Assembly (NCBI RefSeq): GCF_030272615.1
Contig: NC_081414.1
Coordinates: 519,693,185 to 519,757,184, forward strand
Reading direction: 5' to 3'
DNA from: Cryptomeria japonica
Taxonomy: Eukaryota > Streptophyta > Pinopsida > Cupressales > Cupressaceae
DNA length: 64,000 nucleotides
Shown piece after piece: positions 49,847 through 60,121 of this stretch (within the stretch, counting starts at the first letter, position 1; each line of letters begins with the position of its first letter). The notes beneath the pieces were generated by a model. It saw only the letters and a program-made list of their open reading frames with translations. It was not told the origin of the DNA and ran no database searches. A program made the translations under genes and the position numbers.

Positions 49847-51319
49847 TGTTTGCAATTGAAACTCATCTGGTTTAGTTGTGTTTTCATTGATGGAAACACA
49901 CATAATTTTTGTTTGGAAACTTAACCGGTATTCATGATTCATCAACCAACATTCAAGTCATCCAGTAGAAAAGGGAAACCGACAAACTAGGAACTAGTAT
50001 ATGAGGCTGACATATGAGATTGATCTGATAGGTTTACATAGCAACAATCAGTGGCATCAATCACAAAGTTTAATGTGTTTTTTTTGTCTAGGCTGACATG
50101 TTAATAAATTGTAATATCTTTGTAAGCTGGCATAAGGCATTCATATTTATGATTGGGAAGGGTATTTAAGTCAGCCTAGTTAGGCTATTTTGGATATACA
50201 TACAAAGAGAAGGAATATATAGTGGTATGATATTGTGAGAGAAATATTGATTGACCAAATGTGAATATAATATTTTATAGTCAGTCTTGGTTATTTGTTT
50301 AGAGGTTTGGGATACAAATTAAATTGCTGATAAAGGAGGACACAATGAAAACTGGTATAGATAGTGCTTGAACTGGAACTCATCCAGCATAGCAGATACA
50401 TTCTCTGAGTTCAAAATTTTGTCTGTAAAATAGTATTTGGTGTTTGTAGTTAGTGAGGCTCCTTTTGTGTTGAGTAGTATGCTCTAAGATGTTGGTCTTC
50501 CTGCATGTGCAGAACCATATTGTAATATTTATTCATCTGGCCAGTGGGTAGATATTGTGGGTCACCAATCCCACTGTGGATTTTCCTCTTTGAGTTTTTC
50601 CACATATAAATCTCTATGTTATGATGTATGTTCATGTGGTTGCATCAATTATACTTAATGTTATATTCTTTTATGGTTATTGATTATTGAATTACTCTAT
50701 TAATAAGGTTAAAATTCATCTCACCAATAGAAACCTAATTCCACCCCCCTCTACGTATTCTTAGATTCCAACCATTGGTATCAAATCCTGATACCTTGGA
50801 GTAAGTCTAGCAGAAGAACTTGAAGTTGCAATATGAGTTGAATTCTACAAAGGAATTCATTCTCATCCTACAAGAGATGTTGTTGTCTACTCAAGATAGA
50901 AGGAAGGAACTTTTACAAAATCAAGATGATGAAGAAAAGAATGCCCTTAAAGAACAATGTCAAAAGCTGAGTTAGGGGAATAGTGTCATGAAGAATGAAA
51001 TGCAAGCCCTAACTATGAGGATGTCCAAGGATATTGAAGACTGGAAGAAGAATGCAAAAAATCCTAGCATATCACTAAAATATAGATCTAAGGAATGCAT
51101 TAGGCTGGCACATGAGAATGATATGTTGAGAACTGAACTAGTGCCAACCCATAATAATGAGCAAGAGTTGGAAAGATTGATAACAATCCCAAGGGGAGAC
51201 CTGGATACTGCAAATGAATACAAAGACAAGTTTAAGGATAGTTTTGCAAAGCTTGATGAGTTATTGAAGGATCAAAGGTGCAAGAGAGATACTAGAGGTC
51301 TTGGATTTGAGCATGGAGA
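49847..51319 (+). mobile_element. Copia-type element, 5' part: LTR, PBS and coiled-coil ORF start
   Basis: LTR 49847 to about 50774 (TGTTTGCAATTG, a decayed TGTTGGCATTT, to ...CCAACCA), then PBS TTGGTATCAAATCC. It shares the TTTTCC/TTTTTCC box (about 50578-50602) and C-tract (about 50742-50748). The TATTTAAG at about 50165 is a candidate TATA box. The interior runs only to 51319, where a minus-strand LTR is inserted; the rest should lie beyond the window. It cuts element C at the start of its integrase. Confidence 0.75.
50850..51319 (+). pseudogene. Coiled-coil ORF1 fragment of the 49847 element
   Basis: One frame from shortly after the PBS, with a TAG near 50974. It is a Lys/Glu/Met/Leu-rich helix (for example LSTQDRRKELLQNQDDEEK) ending in KRDTRGLGFEHGD. 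The same end motif, KDTFGLDF, precedes the zinc knuckles in the ORF1 of the 53055 element (about 54766-54790). I infer homologous proteins. There is no capsid-like domain before it. Confidence 0.5.
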
Positions 51320-53054
51320 TGTTAGGATAACCAGTGAACAACTGAAAGGGGGGGTTGAATAAGTTGTTAACATATTATAACTTTTAATCTATAATACAAC
51401 TGTAAAGAAATCAAGTACCGATAAAGAACATACAAATACCTATAGGAACAAATATCAGTAAATAATACAACTTAACAATTAGCCAGATAAGAAATACAAA
51501 GCAACCATACCACATAACACTATGATTTTTATGTGGAAACCCCAAAAAGGGGAAAACCATGGTGGCAAGCCTACCCATAGTCAAATGATACTTTTGCAAA
51601 AAGCATGTGATATAATGAGGGGCCCGCACTTGCAGGAAGGCACACTACCTAGAGCATACTACTCATTATAACAGAGTCTCGATGAGTACAAAGAGGCTAC
51701 AACCATCTCAAGATAAATGGACAACAATCCAATAGAGTGAACTGCTAGAAATAAAATCTACCATGCTTGATCACAGTCTCAGTTAAGCTCACCACAGGAG
51801 GATTGAATCCTCTTCTGAATCCAATTCGGTCACCAATGATCGACCAACTCCTCTGCCTGAATGATATTACAATATTCGCACATTACATTCCCTGACCATG
51901 ACCTTTCATAACCATGATGCACTACAAAGAGTTTTTACCTCTTATTTATATAAACGCTAAGGCCTAAACCAATTAGCTCGGCCACCTAAAAGATATTCCA
52001 ATAAGATCATTACGTAGTTCCATATTACAATGATATACCATGTCGGCTTAAGACTAAAACAACAATAACAAATCCATAAATCATCTCGAAACATTCTGGT
52101 AATGTATAGAGTACACATTAGAATGATATCAGTCCATAACCTAGATAGGTACCAGACCTATTCTGGGTCCACCACGCCAAAGAAATGGTTTCAAGCAGTT
52201 GAAGCACAATCAAAGAACATCATCAACATCCTAAAATCTACGAAAAAGCTGCACCAACACCAATTATGCATCCTTTCATGATTCCTCAATGAAAGCTCTG
52301 CCGGTAAAGCCTTAAACCAATGTTGGTAAGGGTTTACCAGAGTGTATGATAGCATCTGATTACCAAACCAATACCAACTAACCAAAACATGCTCATGGAG
52401 AATATAACACATGAAATCAACACATTCCACTAATCCAAACATGCCGGAAGTATCCAATAGATAGTCTCCTCTGCTAGTAACACTAGATCTTCTACTAGTA
52501 ACCAAAACAAGTCTGTCGGTAATCAACCATAACAACTAGTGTTGACATCGATGACAAAACATCAATGCAAGACATAATCAATTCATCCATAATGCCAACA
52601 ATCTCCCCCTTTGGCATTGATGACAAGACTAGATGTGAAAAACATCTAAGTACCAAGAAGTGCCAAACAAGTCTCCCCTTGTGGAAGAAAACCAACAATC
52701 TCCTAAATATCTCCCCCTATGAATGATATCTGTGTAAGATTCTGAATGATTTTTTGCATCACTATCACTCCCCCTTTGACATCAATGCCAGAAATCTGAC
52801 AAAAATATCAAAGCAATAATGTAGACCTCTAAATCTCAAAGATGACCACTCCCCCTAAGTAGTAGCACCAATCATTGGTGTCATAATGAATAATGTTCCT
52901 GATAATGCATGTCAGACTAATGACAAACTTCATTAATCAAGTCTCTGTCAGAGGGGCAGAAACCCCTAACTTGTATCTCAAAAACTCAAATGATTCCTTA
53001 GACATCAGTTTAGTGAATATGTCTGCAATCTATTCTTTAGTGTTCACATAAACT
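51320..53054 (-). mobile_element. Minus-strand Copia-type element, 3' part
   Basis: 3' LTR at 51320-52600 (plus-strand TGTTAGGATA ... GCCAACA), then PPT (minus strand CCAAAGGGGGAGAT, from 52601) and ~440 bases of 3' interior that align with 39370-39875 of the complete minus-strand Copia element, including the C-terminal pol region. It is cut at 53054 by the next element, before RNase H is reached. It is inserted in ORF1 of the 49847 element. The duplication can be checked only outside the window (left flank GGAGA). Confidence 0.82.
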
Positions 53055-54170
53055 TGTTGGCATTTTGATGATGTTTAGTTGTGATTGTCATTGATGGACA
53101 CACACTTATTTATTATATGAGTTATTCTCAACTAGTACTATGTGATGTATTGTTCAAATTGGTATTGTATGCCATTGTATGCATAGTCTTTGTTTGTTGA
53201 AGACTATCAGTGTTTGCAGAAGGAGCTTATCGGTCAAAGAATGAACGAGGAGCTCAAGCGGTATGAGGACTTCAAGTGGTATGAGGAACCCAAGCGACAA
53301 CCAATATTTTTAGGATCAGAACACTATGTTCTAGTTTACCAGTCTTTGTTTGTAAACCGGTAATCGGTATACTGTGTTTGTTTAACCGGCAAACTTGTAA
53401 AGTGTGATGAGTTATCATCCACTGACACTGATGCGGTGATTCTGTGTCATGTTACAAATTGTGTCTAGATGCACTGTACCTAGGAAATTGTAGTCTAATC
53501 TCATTGGACTGATAGGAAATCAGATTCCTATATGAGGACATCATGTCTAGGGTTTTATGTATGTGTGTAGAAGGGTTGTGTAAGAGAGATTAGGTCTTTG
53601 TGGAAAAAGTATCTTGCAATAGAGATTGAATTGAAGACTAAAGTAATGTTGTAATTCATTAACAAAGAGCATTCAAGGATCTAACTAAGCATTATGTGCT
53701 ACTTTCTAGATCACTTACTTGTTGTTACTGACAAGTCTGAAACCCTTAATCAGGTAGGCTTAGTTAAGCCTGTTCAAAAGTCCTCTAACAAGGTGGTTCA
53801 TAGTTGTGGATTTGAAATCCTGTAACAAGGTAGTCTTTAACAGGACTTATCTCCTAATAGAGATTTGGATTCCTAACAGGATCTATTCTGGTGAAGAACA
53901 TTGTAAGGCCTTAATCGGTCTGACCTTAACCGATCTAGTTTCTATTCTGTAGATAGTAGACTTGTGAGTTTTACTCACCGTAGTTTTTCCCATTTGGGTT
54001 TCCATGTCAAAATATCTTGTGTTATGGTGATTGTGTTATTGTGGATGAATGCTTTTTGTGTATTAACGAGTTTACTATTTAAAAGGCTATACCAGTCTGC
54101 AGTAAATTTGCTTAAGTGTTTGGTAAAGTTTTTTTGTATACTAATTCACCCCCCCTCTTAGTATTCATCA
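53055..54170 (+). repeat. 5' LTR of the pol-less element (1116 bp)
   Basis: TGTTGGCATTTTGATG ... TATTCATCA. It is collinear with 59793-60121 over the preserved part. It contains the TTTTTCCCATTTGGGTTTCC box (about 53982-54003) and a C-tract (about 54148-54156). Confidence 0.9.
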
Positions 54171-54188
54171 ATTGGTACCAGAGCCAAC
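54171..54188 (+). other. Primer-binding site of the pol-less element
   Basis: ATTGGTACCAGAGCCAAC immediately after the LTR; one base from the standard TTGGTATCAGAGCC tRNA-Met match. Confidence 0.9.
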
Positions 54189-54220
54189 CTTTCTTTAAGT
54201 ATAACCACTTGAAAGGAGAT

Positions 54221-55527
54221 ATGGGGGAATACAGAATGAGGGAACTCACTCACCAACTGGCAGAATCTGAGAAATCCTATGATGAACTTAAGGTTAAGTA
54301 TAAAGCCTCTTTAGCCAAAAGAAGAGAACTTGCTAAGCAAATGTTGGAAATTACTGAAAAACAACTCTTTTGATGAGGCAAACATGGATGCCCTAGTTGA
54401 AGAAGTGGAGAAGCTGAATGAATCCAAAACTAACCTAAGGAGGGAGTTGGCAGGATTGACCATTAGGATGAGTTAGAAACTAGAAAATTGAAGAAAAGCT
54501 GAGGATACAGTGAAGGACAAGGAGCATGAGATCTCTAAGTTGAAACAAGAAATTGGTACCATTATCGCTTATCTACAAGAGGGTAAGGAAGAGAAAGAAT
54601 AAATGCAAGAAGAACTGAATGTAACCATTTCTCAGAATGAAACCCTAATGAAGACCAATGAAGCTCTTTCCAAGGAACTTGCTAAGATGAAGGAGATACT
54701 TGCAAAGTTCAACCAGAGTGCTGCAAAGTTGAACCAAAAGATGGAATCAATGAAGCCATCAAAGGATACCTTTGGACTTGATTTCTCTGCATATGAGGAA
54801 GGTGAATCATCTAGAACCAAGATTGATGCATCAAAAGAGAAACTGGTATCTGAGAAAAGAAACAAAAGCAATGGTAAGCCAAAGTTCAAACCTGTATGTT
54901 TTAACTGTCATAAGAAAGGACATACTGCCAATGTATGTAGGAGCAAGGATTATAATAATTTCCCTTACATGCAAAACAATGTGTATGACCACAAGGCTAG
55001 AACTGGTAGATTTAATGGTCATTGTTATGCATGCAACAAGTTTGGGCATAGATCTTTTGAGTGCAGGTCAGTTATGAACAACTCTGGAGGTTATGCATCG
55101 AGATCAAAAGAAGTTGTCCTAGAACCTCTTATGAACCGGAACCCAAACCAATATAGAAACTATGACCATAGGTCAAATGGTTATGGAGAAATGAATGGTT
55201 GGAGAGCAACCTATGTGATTTGTCATGGTAGTGGTCACACTGCTACAACATGTAGGAGAAAGAATGGAAAGGTGAACATCGGGCCATAGAGAGCACCTGG
55301 TATGGTATGCTATCATTGTAACAAACTGGGACATCTTGCCAGAGCATGCAGACTGAGACAAAATCCATCGAAAGACAAACCGATCAAATTTAGAAGGTAA
55401 AGGAAAGGTCAATGTTGAAATCATTCAAGCTGATATGGATAAAATTTGGAAAAAGAAATCTGAAGAGAAGACACAAGATGCACTAGTTTCCACACCCAGT
55501 GTGGAGACCCCTGAATCAACAAATTGA
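54221..55527 (+). pseudogene. ORF1: coiled-coil protein with four CCHC zinc-knuckle repeats
   Basis: From ATG 54221, 32 bases after the PBS. The first ~190 residues are a coiled coil (MRELTHQLAESEKSYDEL; LAKMKEILAKFNQSAAKL). Then zinc knuckles: CFNCHKKGHTANVC, CYACNKFGHRSFEC, a third with the first Cys changed (YVICHGSGHTATTC), and CYHCNKLGHLARAC. Breaks are a 1-base shift near 54368 at a T run, stops in the coil, a TAG before the fourth knuckle, and another shift near 55390. The tail ends at TGA 55525. Nucleic-acid binding is expected from CCHC motifs; a gag-like packaging role is inferred. Ordinary Copia gags have a UBN2-like capsid part and usually one knuckle. Here no capsid region is visible. 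Confidence 0.7.
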
Positions 55528-57954
55528 GCTTCGAAAAGCTTAAGGGGGAACATATCAGTAACAATGCTTTGAACCCCCATAGTATATCGGTAAAGTTCTT
55601 TTATCAGTATTGGTTACCTGTCGACCGACAGAAGAAATACAGTGGTAAAAGGTAAAATTAGGGTTTGTACCCTAATGGTGATGCATTTATTATGGTAGGT
55701 AGGAGCATGTATAAAGGCAATTTTTGTAGTCATTTTTACTTACCTATTTTTGAAGAAGCATTTTTCTAACTTGAGCAGAGCAACAAAAGTGATTAATATT
55801 GCATTCGAAGAAATCCAAAAAGAAATCTTGTGCAAGATTCAACAGTTATTTCAAGTTATCCAGAGTGGAGGTCAGAGTGGTAAAGAAATATTTTGGAGAA
55901 GTGTGTTGTGCTTGACATCGGTGAACCCTAGTTCGGAGTGAAAAGGTATTTTTCATCGATTCACTCTTATCAGTCAAAATTATTTAGACATGGCTTCTAC
56001 ATCCAAAGTCTCTTCTAGTTCTTCCACAACTGAGGAGTCATCTGAATCTCTTAGGCAGAAGGTGAAATACAATGCCCTATCTTAAATTCCCACAAGAGCC
56101 ATTGTCGAAGGGGATGTTTCTGGTTACATTGATTGCAAATTGGAATACTTAGGGTCTCTAGTGATTCACTCCTAGTTAAGTTTATTATGTGGAAAAGATA
56201 AGAAGATTAAACCAGAGTATAGCATGATCGAGAAGAAGAAAATCCACAATGCAACATATTTTATTGAGGAATTCATAGAAGATCATGTAAGAATTATTCT
56301 AAGTAGGGTTCATGGTGACAAGATGTATCTTGAGAGAACCCATGATATCACATTGAAGGCAATCCATGTCATGACCGGTTTCTGCAATATTGGAGAAGTC
56401 CCTATTCTTTGTAAGATCACAAAAACCAAAGTGACAGAGCTCACTAGTTTTATGAGCGACAAGAGGGCAATGAATGTCAACACCATTGAAGATGATTTGG
56501 TGAAGTATGCATGCATGGTGATCGGATATAGAGTATTCTATGCTAGTAGAATAAAATTTATTCCTACAGCTATGGTGCATGTTGCTTATTGAATAATTAA
56601 GAAAGATGTAGAGTACGACTTGTGTACCTGCATGCAAAAACAACTCATAGAGAATTTGAAATCCATCAAAGAAGACAAGACACTAAGGTTCAAATTTGGT
56701 CAACTACTTGTCGGGTTGTTTTTCTACTTTCAAGGGTATTTTCCAGGAGTTGGTGATGTTTAATAGTCAAGTGACCTACTAGTTACAAGACAAATCAAGG
56801 AGAGTTTGCAAGTCGTGGAATCTACTTATCCAGAGACTCTAAATAGGTATTTTGATGATTTCAGATTGAAGATGAACCAGAGAACAAGGATATCAAGTGA
56901 CCTGGTTAAGAAGTATGAAGATAATATCTATTTCACAATCAAAGTGGATCAATGCATAATGGAAGTGGTTGAGCCTAGACAAGATGAAGTTGAGCCTATG
57001 GTCTATGAAGTGGTGAACGATATACTTACTGGTTATGCCTCTACCCTACTTGCTTCATCACTTGATCCAAAGAAGAAGAGGACCAATACCTACTCTGAGA
57101 GGGTTAATCCTATTGTAGTACCAAAGCAGAAGAAGAGGAAAGTTGTGCCATTGGCATCGGCACCGGTTACATATGCTTCTAGTCCTAAAGTAACAAAGAA
57201 GTCACTAGCCAAGAACAAACCAGAGGATATTCTGCCAAAGGTATTTGAGAGGAAGAAGAGAACCAAGAATGAAGCACAGGATTGAGTAGACATTGAATCG
57301 AAAGATGAAATAAATAAGGTGAGGCAATTGAGTAAGAAGACCAAGACAACCAGTAATGTACCTACAACCTCTGCACTGGTAAATATACATGTTGCTTCTT
57401 ACAAGCCTATGACACATTTTCAAAGGATTATGAAGAACATTAGAAGGAAAATTCTTGATGATGTAAAAGATTATTTTTATGATCTTAGCAATATTGAAAA
57501 GCAGGAGGTAGAGCAAGAACTTATTAAGTATTTACGTGATAATGATCAGTCTCTAATTGATATTAAACCTATTGTTTCTAATTCTTTGGATAATAAAAGG
57601 TGCATTGTCATTGAAAAGGAGCAAGAAATTAGGGAGCAAATTTTTGCTCAATATTTTCCAAATGCATCTAATTCTGAATCATTTGAGCTTCTTAATCAGT
57701 ACAAAGGCATCTTTTTCATGCAAAAGAGAAGACTTCAGTTACTTGAAGGTAAAGTCTCAGAGGTGGAAAAAGACACCCATTTGCAGGATAAAGAGGTTGT
57801 CAAGATATAGAAGGTATCTGAAGAAAATCGATAGGCTAAGCAAGAGCTTGACCTATCAAAATCTAAACCGGATGAAACCTTCAATGATCAGGGAGAAAGA
57901 GTAACTGAGAAAAATGACCGTATTGATGTGGATGCATTAGATGTTGAAGGTACT

Positions 57955-58440
57955 AAGCCAGAGAAAGCAGAGAAGGATAAGGAGAAAGAGGAGAAAGAGA
58001 AAGTGGAAAAAGAGAAAGTGGAGAAGGAGAAAATGGAAAAGGATAAAGTGGAGAAGGAGAAAGCGAAGAAGGATAAGGAGAAAGAGGAGAAAGAGAAAGT
58101 GGAAAAAGAGAAAGTGGAGAAGGAGAAAACGGAAAAGGATAAAGAAGATAAGAAGAAAGCGGAGAAAGAGAAAGCAAAAAAGGAAAAAGAAGAAAAGGGG
58201 AAAGCAAAGAAGGAGAAAGTGGAGAAAGTGGAGAAGGAGAAAGCGGAGAAAGAGAAAGTGGAAAAGGAAAAAGTAGAGAAAGAGAAAGTAAAGAAGGAGA
58301 AAATGGAGAAGGAGCAAGCAGAGAAAGAGAAAATGGAGAAGGAGAAGGCAGAGAAGGAGAAGCTAGAGAAGGAGAAAGAGGAAAAATAGAAGGTTGACAA
58401 GGAGGCTAAGGAGAAAGAAGAGAAGGAGAAGAAGAGACAA
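57955..58440 (+). repeat. Lys/Glu-coding tandem repeat within ORF2
   Basis: Built of GAGAAAGAGAAAGTG-like 15-base words (Lys-Glu-Lys-Val-Glu), with a larger duplication of period 96 bases (compare 57976 and 58072). 96 is a multiple of three, so the frame is kept. The coded region is a long charged helix. Ser/Phe-rich frames on the minus strand here are only its complement. Confidence 0.85.
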
Positions 58441-58600
58441 GAGGAAATAAAAGCAAAGGAAGGTGGACAGACTTCTGAGACTCCCAAGGCAACCAGAGAT
58501 CAAGGTTAAGTTAAACAGGTTGATTCCACTGGTCAGAATGTACGGACTCTTGCCTGTCTCACCAAATTGGTAGATGAAAATGAGCTCCTGAGAAGTATTA

Positions 58601-58838
58601 AACTTGCTCAAGAAATATAATTGGTGTTTGTCTTTTTGTCTTTTCTCTGGTTTTTTCGCTTTGTTGTTCCTTTCTTTAGTTGTCCGTTCAGTTTACTAGC
58701 TTTTTTACTAGTCTTTTTGTAAGTTGTTTTAAAGCTGATCTGGATGCTTTTTGATGAACTATCTTATTCTCCTATGTTAAAGGTTTGGGGTCCTTAAAAC
58801 TAGTTTCTCATATTAATCAAAACTTGCTTAAGAAATAT
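58601..58838 (+). repeat. T-rich insert between 18-base direct repeats
   Basis: AACTTGCTCAAGAAATAT at 58601-58618 is repeated (17/18) at 58821-58838, 220 bases on. The DNA between is T-rich and non-coding. Taking out one repeat and the insert joins the two ORF2 frames in register, so the 220 bases were added to, or are spliced from, a coding sequence. Confidence 0.75.
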
Positions 58839-59780
58839 TGGAGGAACTAAGAAGGAAGAAATAAAAAGATGTTATTCAACTTCCTGTTGATACTTTTTCA
58901 ACCTTATTTCCCAATATTGATCTTTCTGGTACCGATTCCTCACTGGCCCAGTTGAAACTTCTATGCACAATAGTGGGTGATCAAGTACAATCATTCGAAG
59001 ATGCTGCCCAGACTACCACAGAGAAAAAGCATGCAAAGGAACTAAAAATTGCCAAGCTAATACATTAGAGAGATGATATCAGTCTGGCCATGGTTGAAGG
59101 TAATAAACTTCTAAGCAAAATCTGCCAGCCCGATCTATTCGGTGATGATGCTTTGAAGAAGAAGGGTCAACTCCAATCATAGTTAAAGCAACATATAGAC
59201 AACTTTAAAGTGCCATATGATTCCTTCACAGTGTATGGGTAGACTATACAGACTCACTGACAACAAATTGGCAGATTTGATTTAGAGATCTGCAGAAACT
59301 TCAGTTGTTATTGTTACCTAAGTTGTAGATTCTTTAGAAGTGCTTTCTAAACATGGACACTATTATTGTCACTCAAGAATTGAGTACTATTGATTCCATG
59401 GAGGAATTAGCATTCTAGATGAAGACTCAGAGTGAAATTGTTGCCTCACTCCTAGATACCTGGTCTACAGACATGAAGGAATTTTTCAAAAAATTTAAAT
59501 TCATTTTTGAAAAGTTTTACTCATTATTGTCATAGACATATACTCTATTTTTATGTTATGCAATATGATTTTGGCATGTTTGTATTACTTTGTCATTATT
59601 GGCAAAGGGGGAGTAATTTTGGTTTCAAAATTTTATGGGGAGTGGTATTGAAGTAGTTCATGCTTGCAATTTTGGCAAAGGGAGTAGTGTATATGCTTAG
59701 GGGGAGTAATTTTGATTATGGCATCATTTTTTTTTTGTAAGCACTTAGATGTCAAATTTTCCTGTGTTGCCATCAATGCC

Positions 59781-59792
59781 AAAGCGGGAGGT
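59781..59792 (+). other. Polypurine tract of the pol-less element
   Basis: AAAGCGGGAGGT directly before the 3' LTR; the usual AAAGGGGGAG with one substitution. Similar AAAGGGGGAGTAATTTTGG text occurs upstream near 59604, a possible second (internal) polypurine tract. Confidence 0.8.
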
Positions 59793-60121
59793 TGTTGGCA
59801 TTTTGATGATGTTTAGTTGTGATTGTCATTGATGGACACATACTTATTTGTTATATGATTTATTCTCAACCAGTACTATGTGATGTATTGCTCAAACCAG
59901 TATTGTATGCTATTGTATGCATAGTCTTTGTTTGTTCAAGACAATTGGTATTTGCAGAAGGAGCTTACCGGTCAAAGCATGATCGAGGACCTCAAGCAGT
60001 ATGAGGACTCCAAGTGGTAGCCAATCTTTTAGGATCAAAATACTATGTTCTAGTTTACTAGTCTTTGTTTATAAACTGGTAATCAGTATACTATGTTTGG
60101 TTAGCCAGCAAACTTGTAAAT
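59793..60121 (+). repeat. 3' LTR of the pol-less element, truncated by insertion
   Basis: TGTTGGCATTTTGATG start; aligns with 53055-53402 with a 20-base stretch missing near 53261-53290 and some substitutions. Homology stops at AACTTGTAAA, where a Gypsy LTR begins. The remaining ~770 bases should be found past the right edge. Confidence 0.88.

Larger units (their letters stand above)
55990..59535 (+). pseudogene. ORF2: long accessory protein with Lys/Glu repeat, unrecognised
   Basis: One frame from ATG 55990 (Ser/Thr-rich start) to 58620 with scattered stops, then, after a 220-base insert, a second frame from about 58839 on, ending near TAG 59533. Parts: a globular N-terminal third with the text YLERTHDITLKAIHVMTGFC and CKITKTKVTELTSF, faintly reminiscent of the plant mobile (aminotransferase-like) domain found in some transposons; a basic middle with nuclear-signal-like KKKR and KQKKRK runs; a helical part; a Lys/Glu repeat (57955-58440); and a C-terminal part. 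No catalytic motif of pol. A host gene captured long ago, or an element-specific protein, are both possible. Confidence 0.5.
53055..60121 (+). mobile_element. Pol-less Copia-LTR retrotransposon with two accessory ORFs
   Basis: 5' LTR 53055-54170, PBS 54171, interior to 59792 with PPT, and the first ~329 bases of the 3' LTR (59793-60121), cut by another element. The 5.6 kb interior is wholly plus-strand with two long broken ORFs. I searched for protease, integrase, RT and RNase H motifs in all its frames and saw none. It therefore looks non-autonomous, with its own structural proteins. It is inserted in the minus-strand Copia-type element (left flank AAACT). Confidence 0.8.

Noticed and set aside
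53964-54161. 65-codon frame in the 5' LTR of the 53055 element as another LTR-encoded protein
   Set aside because: Runs through the C-tract and the conserved LTR box, has no compositional bias like the 25496 ORF, and is not open in related LTRs.
57888-58487. Long minus-strand frame rich in Ser and Phe (199 codons)
   Set aside because: It is the complement of the Lys/Glu repeat in ORF2. Composition and period follow from the plus-strand repeat; there is no independent sign of coding.
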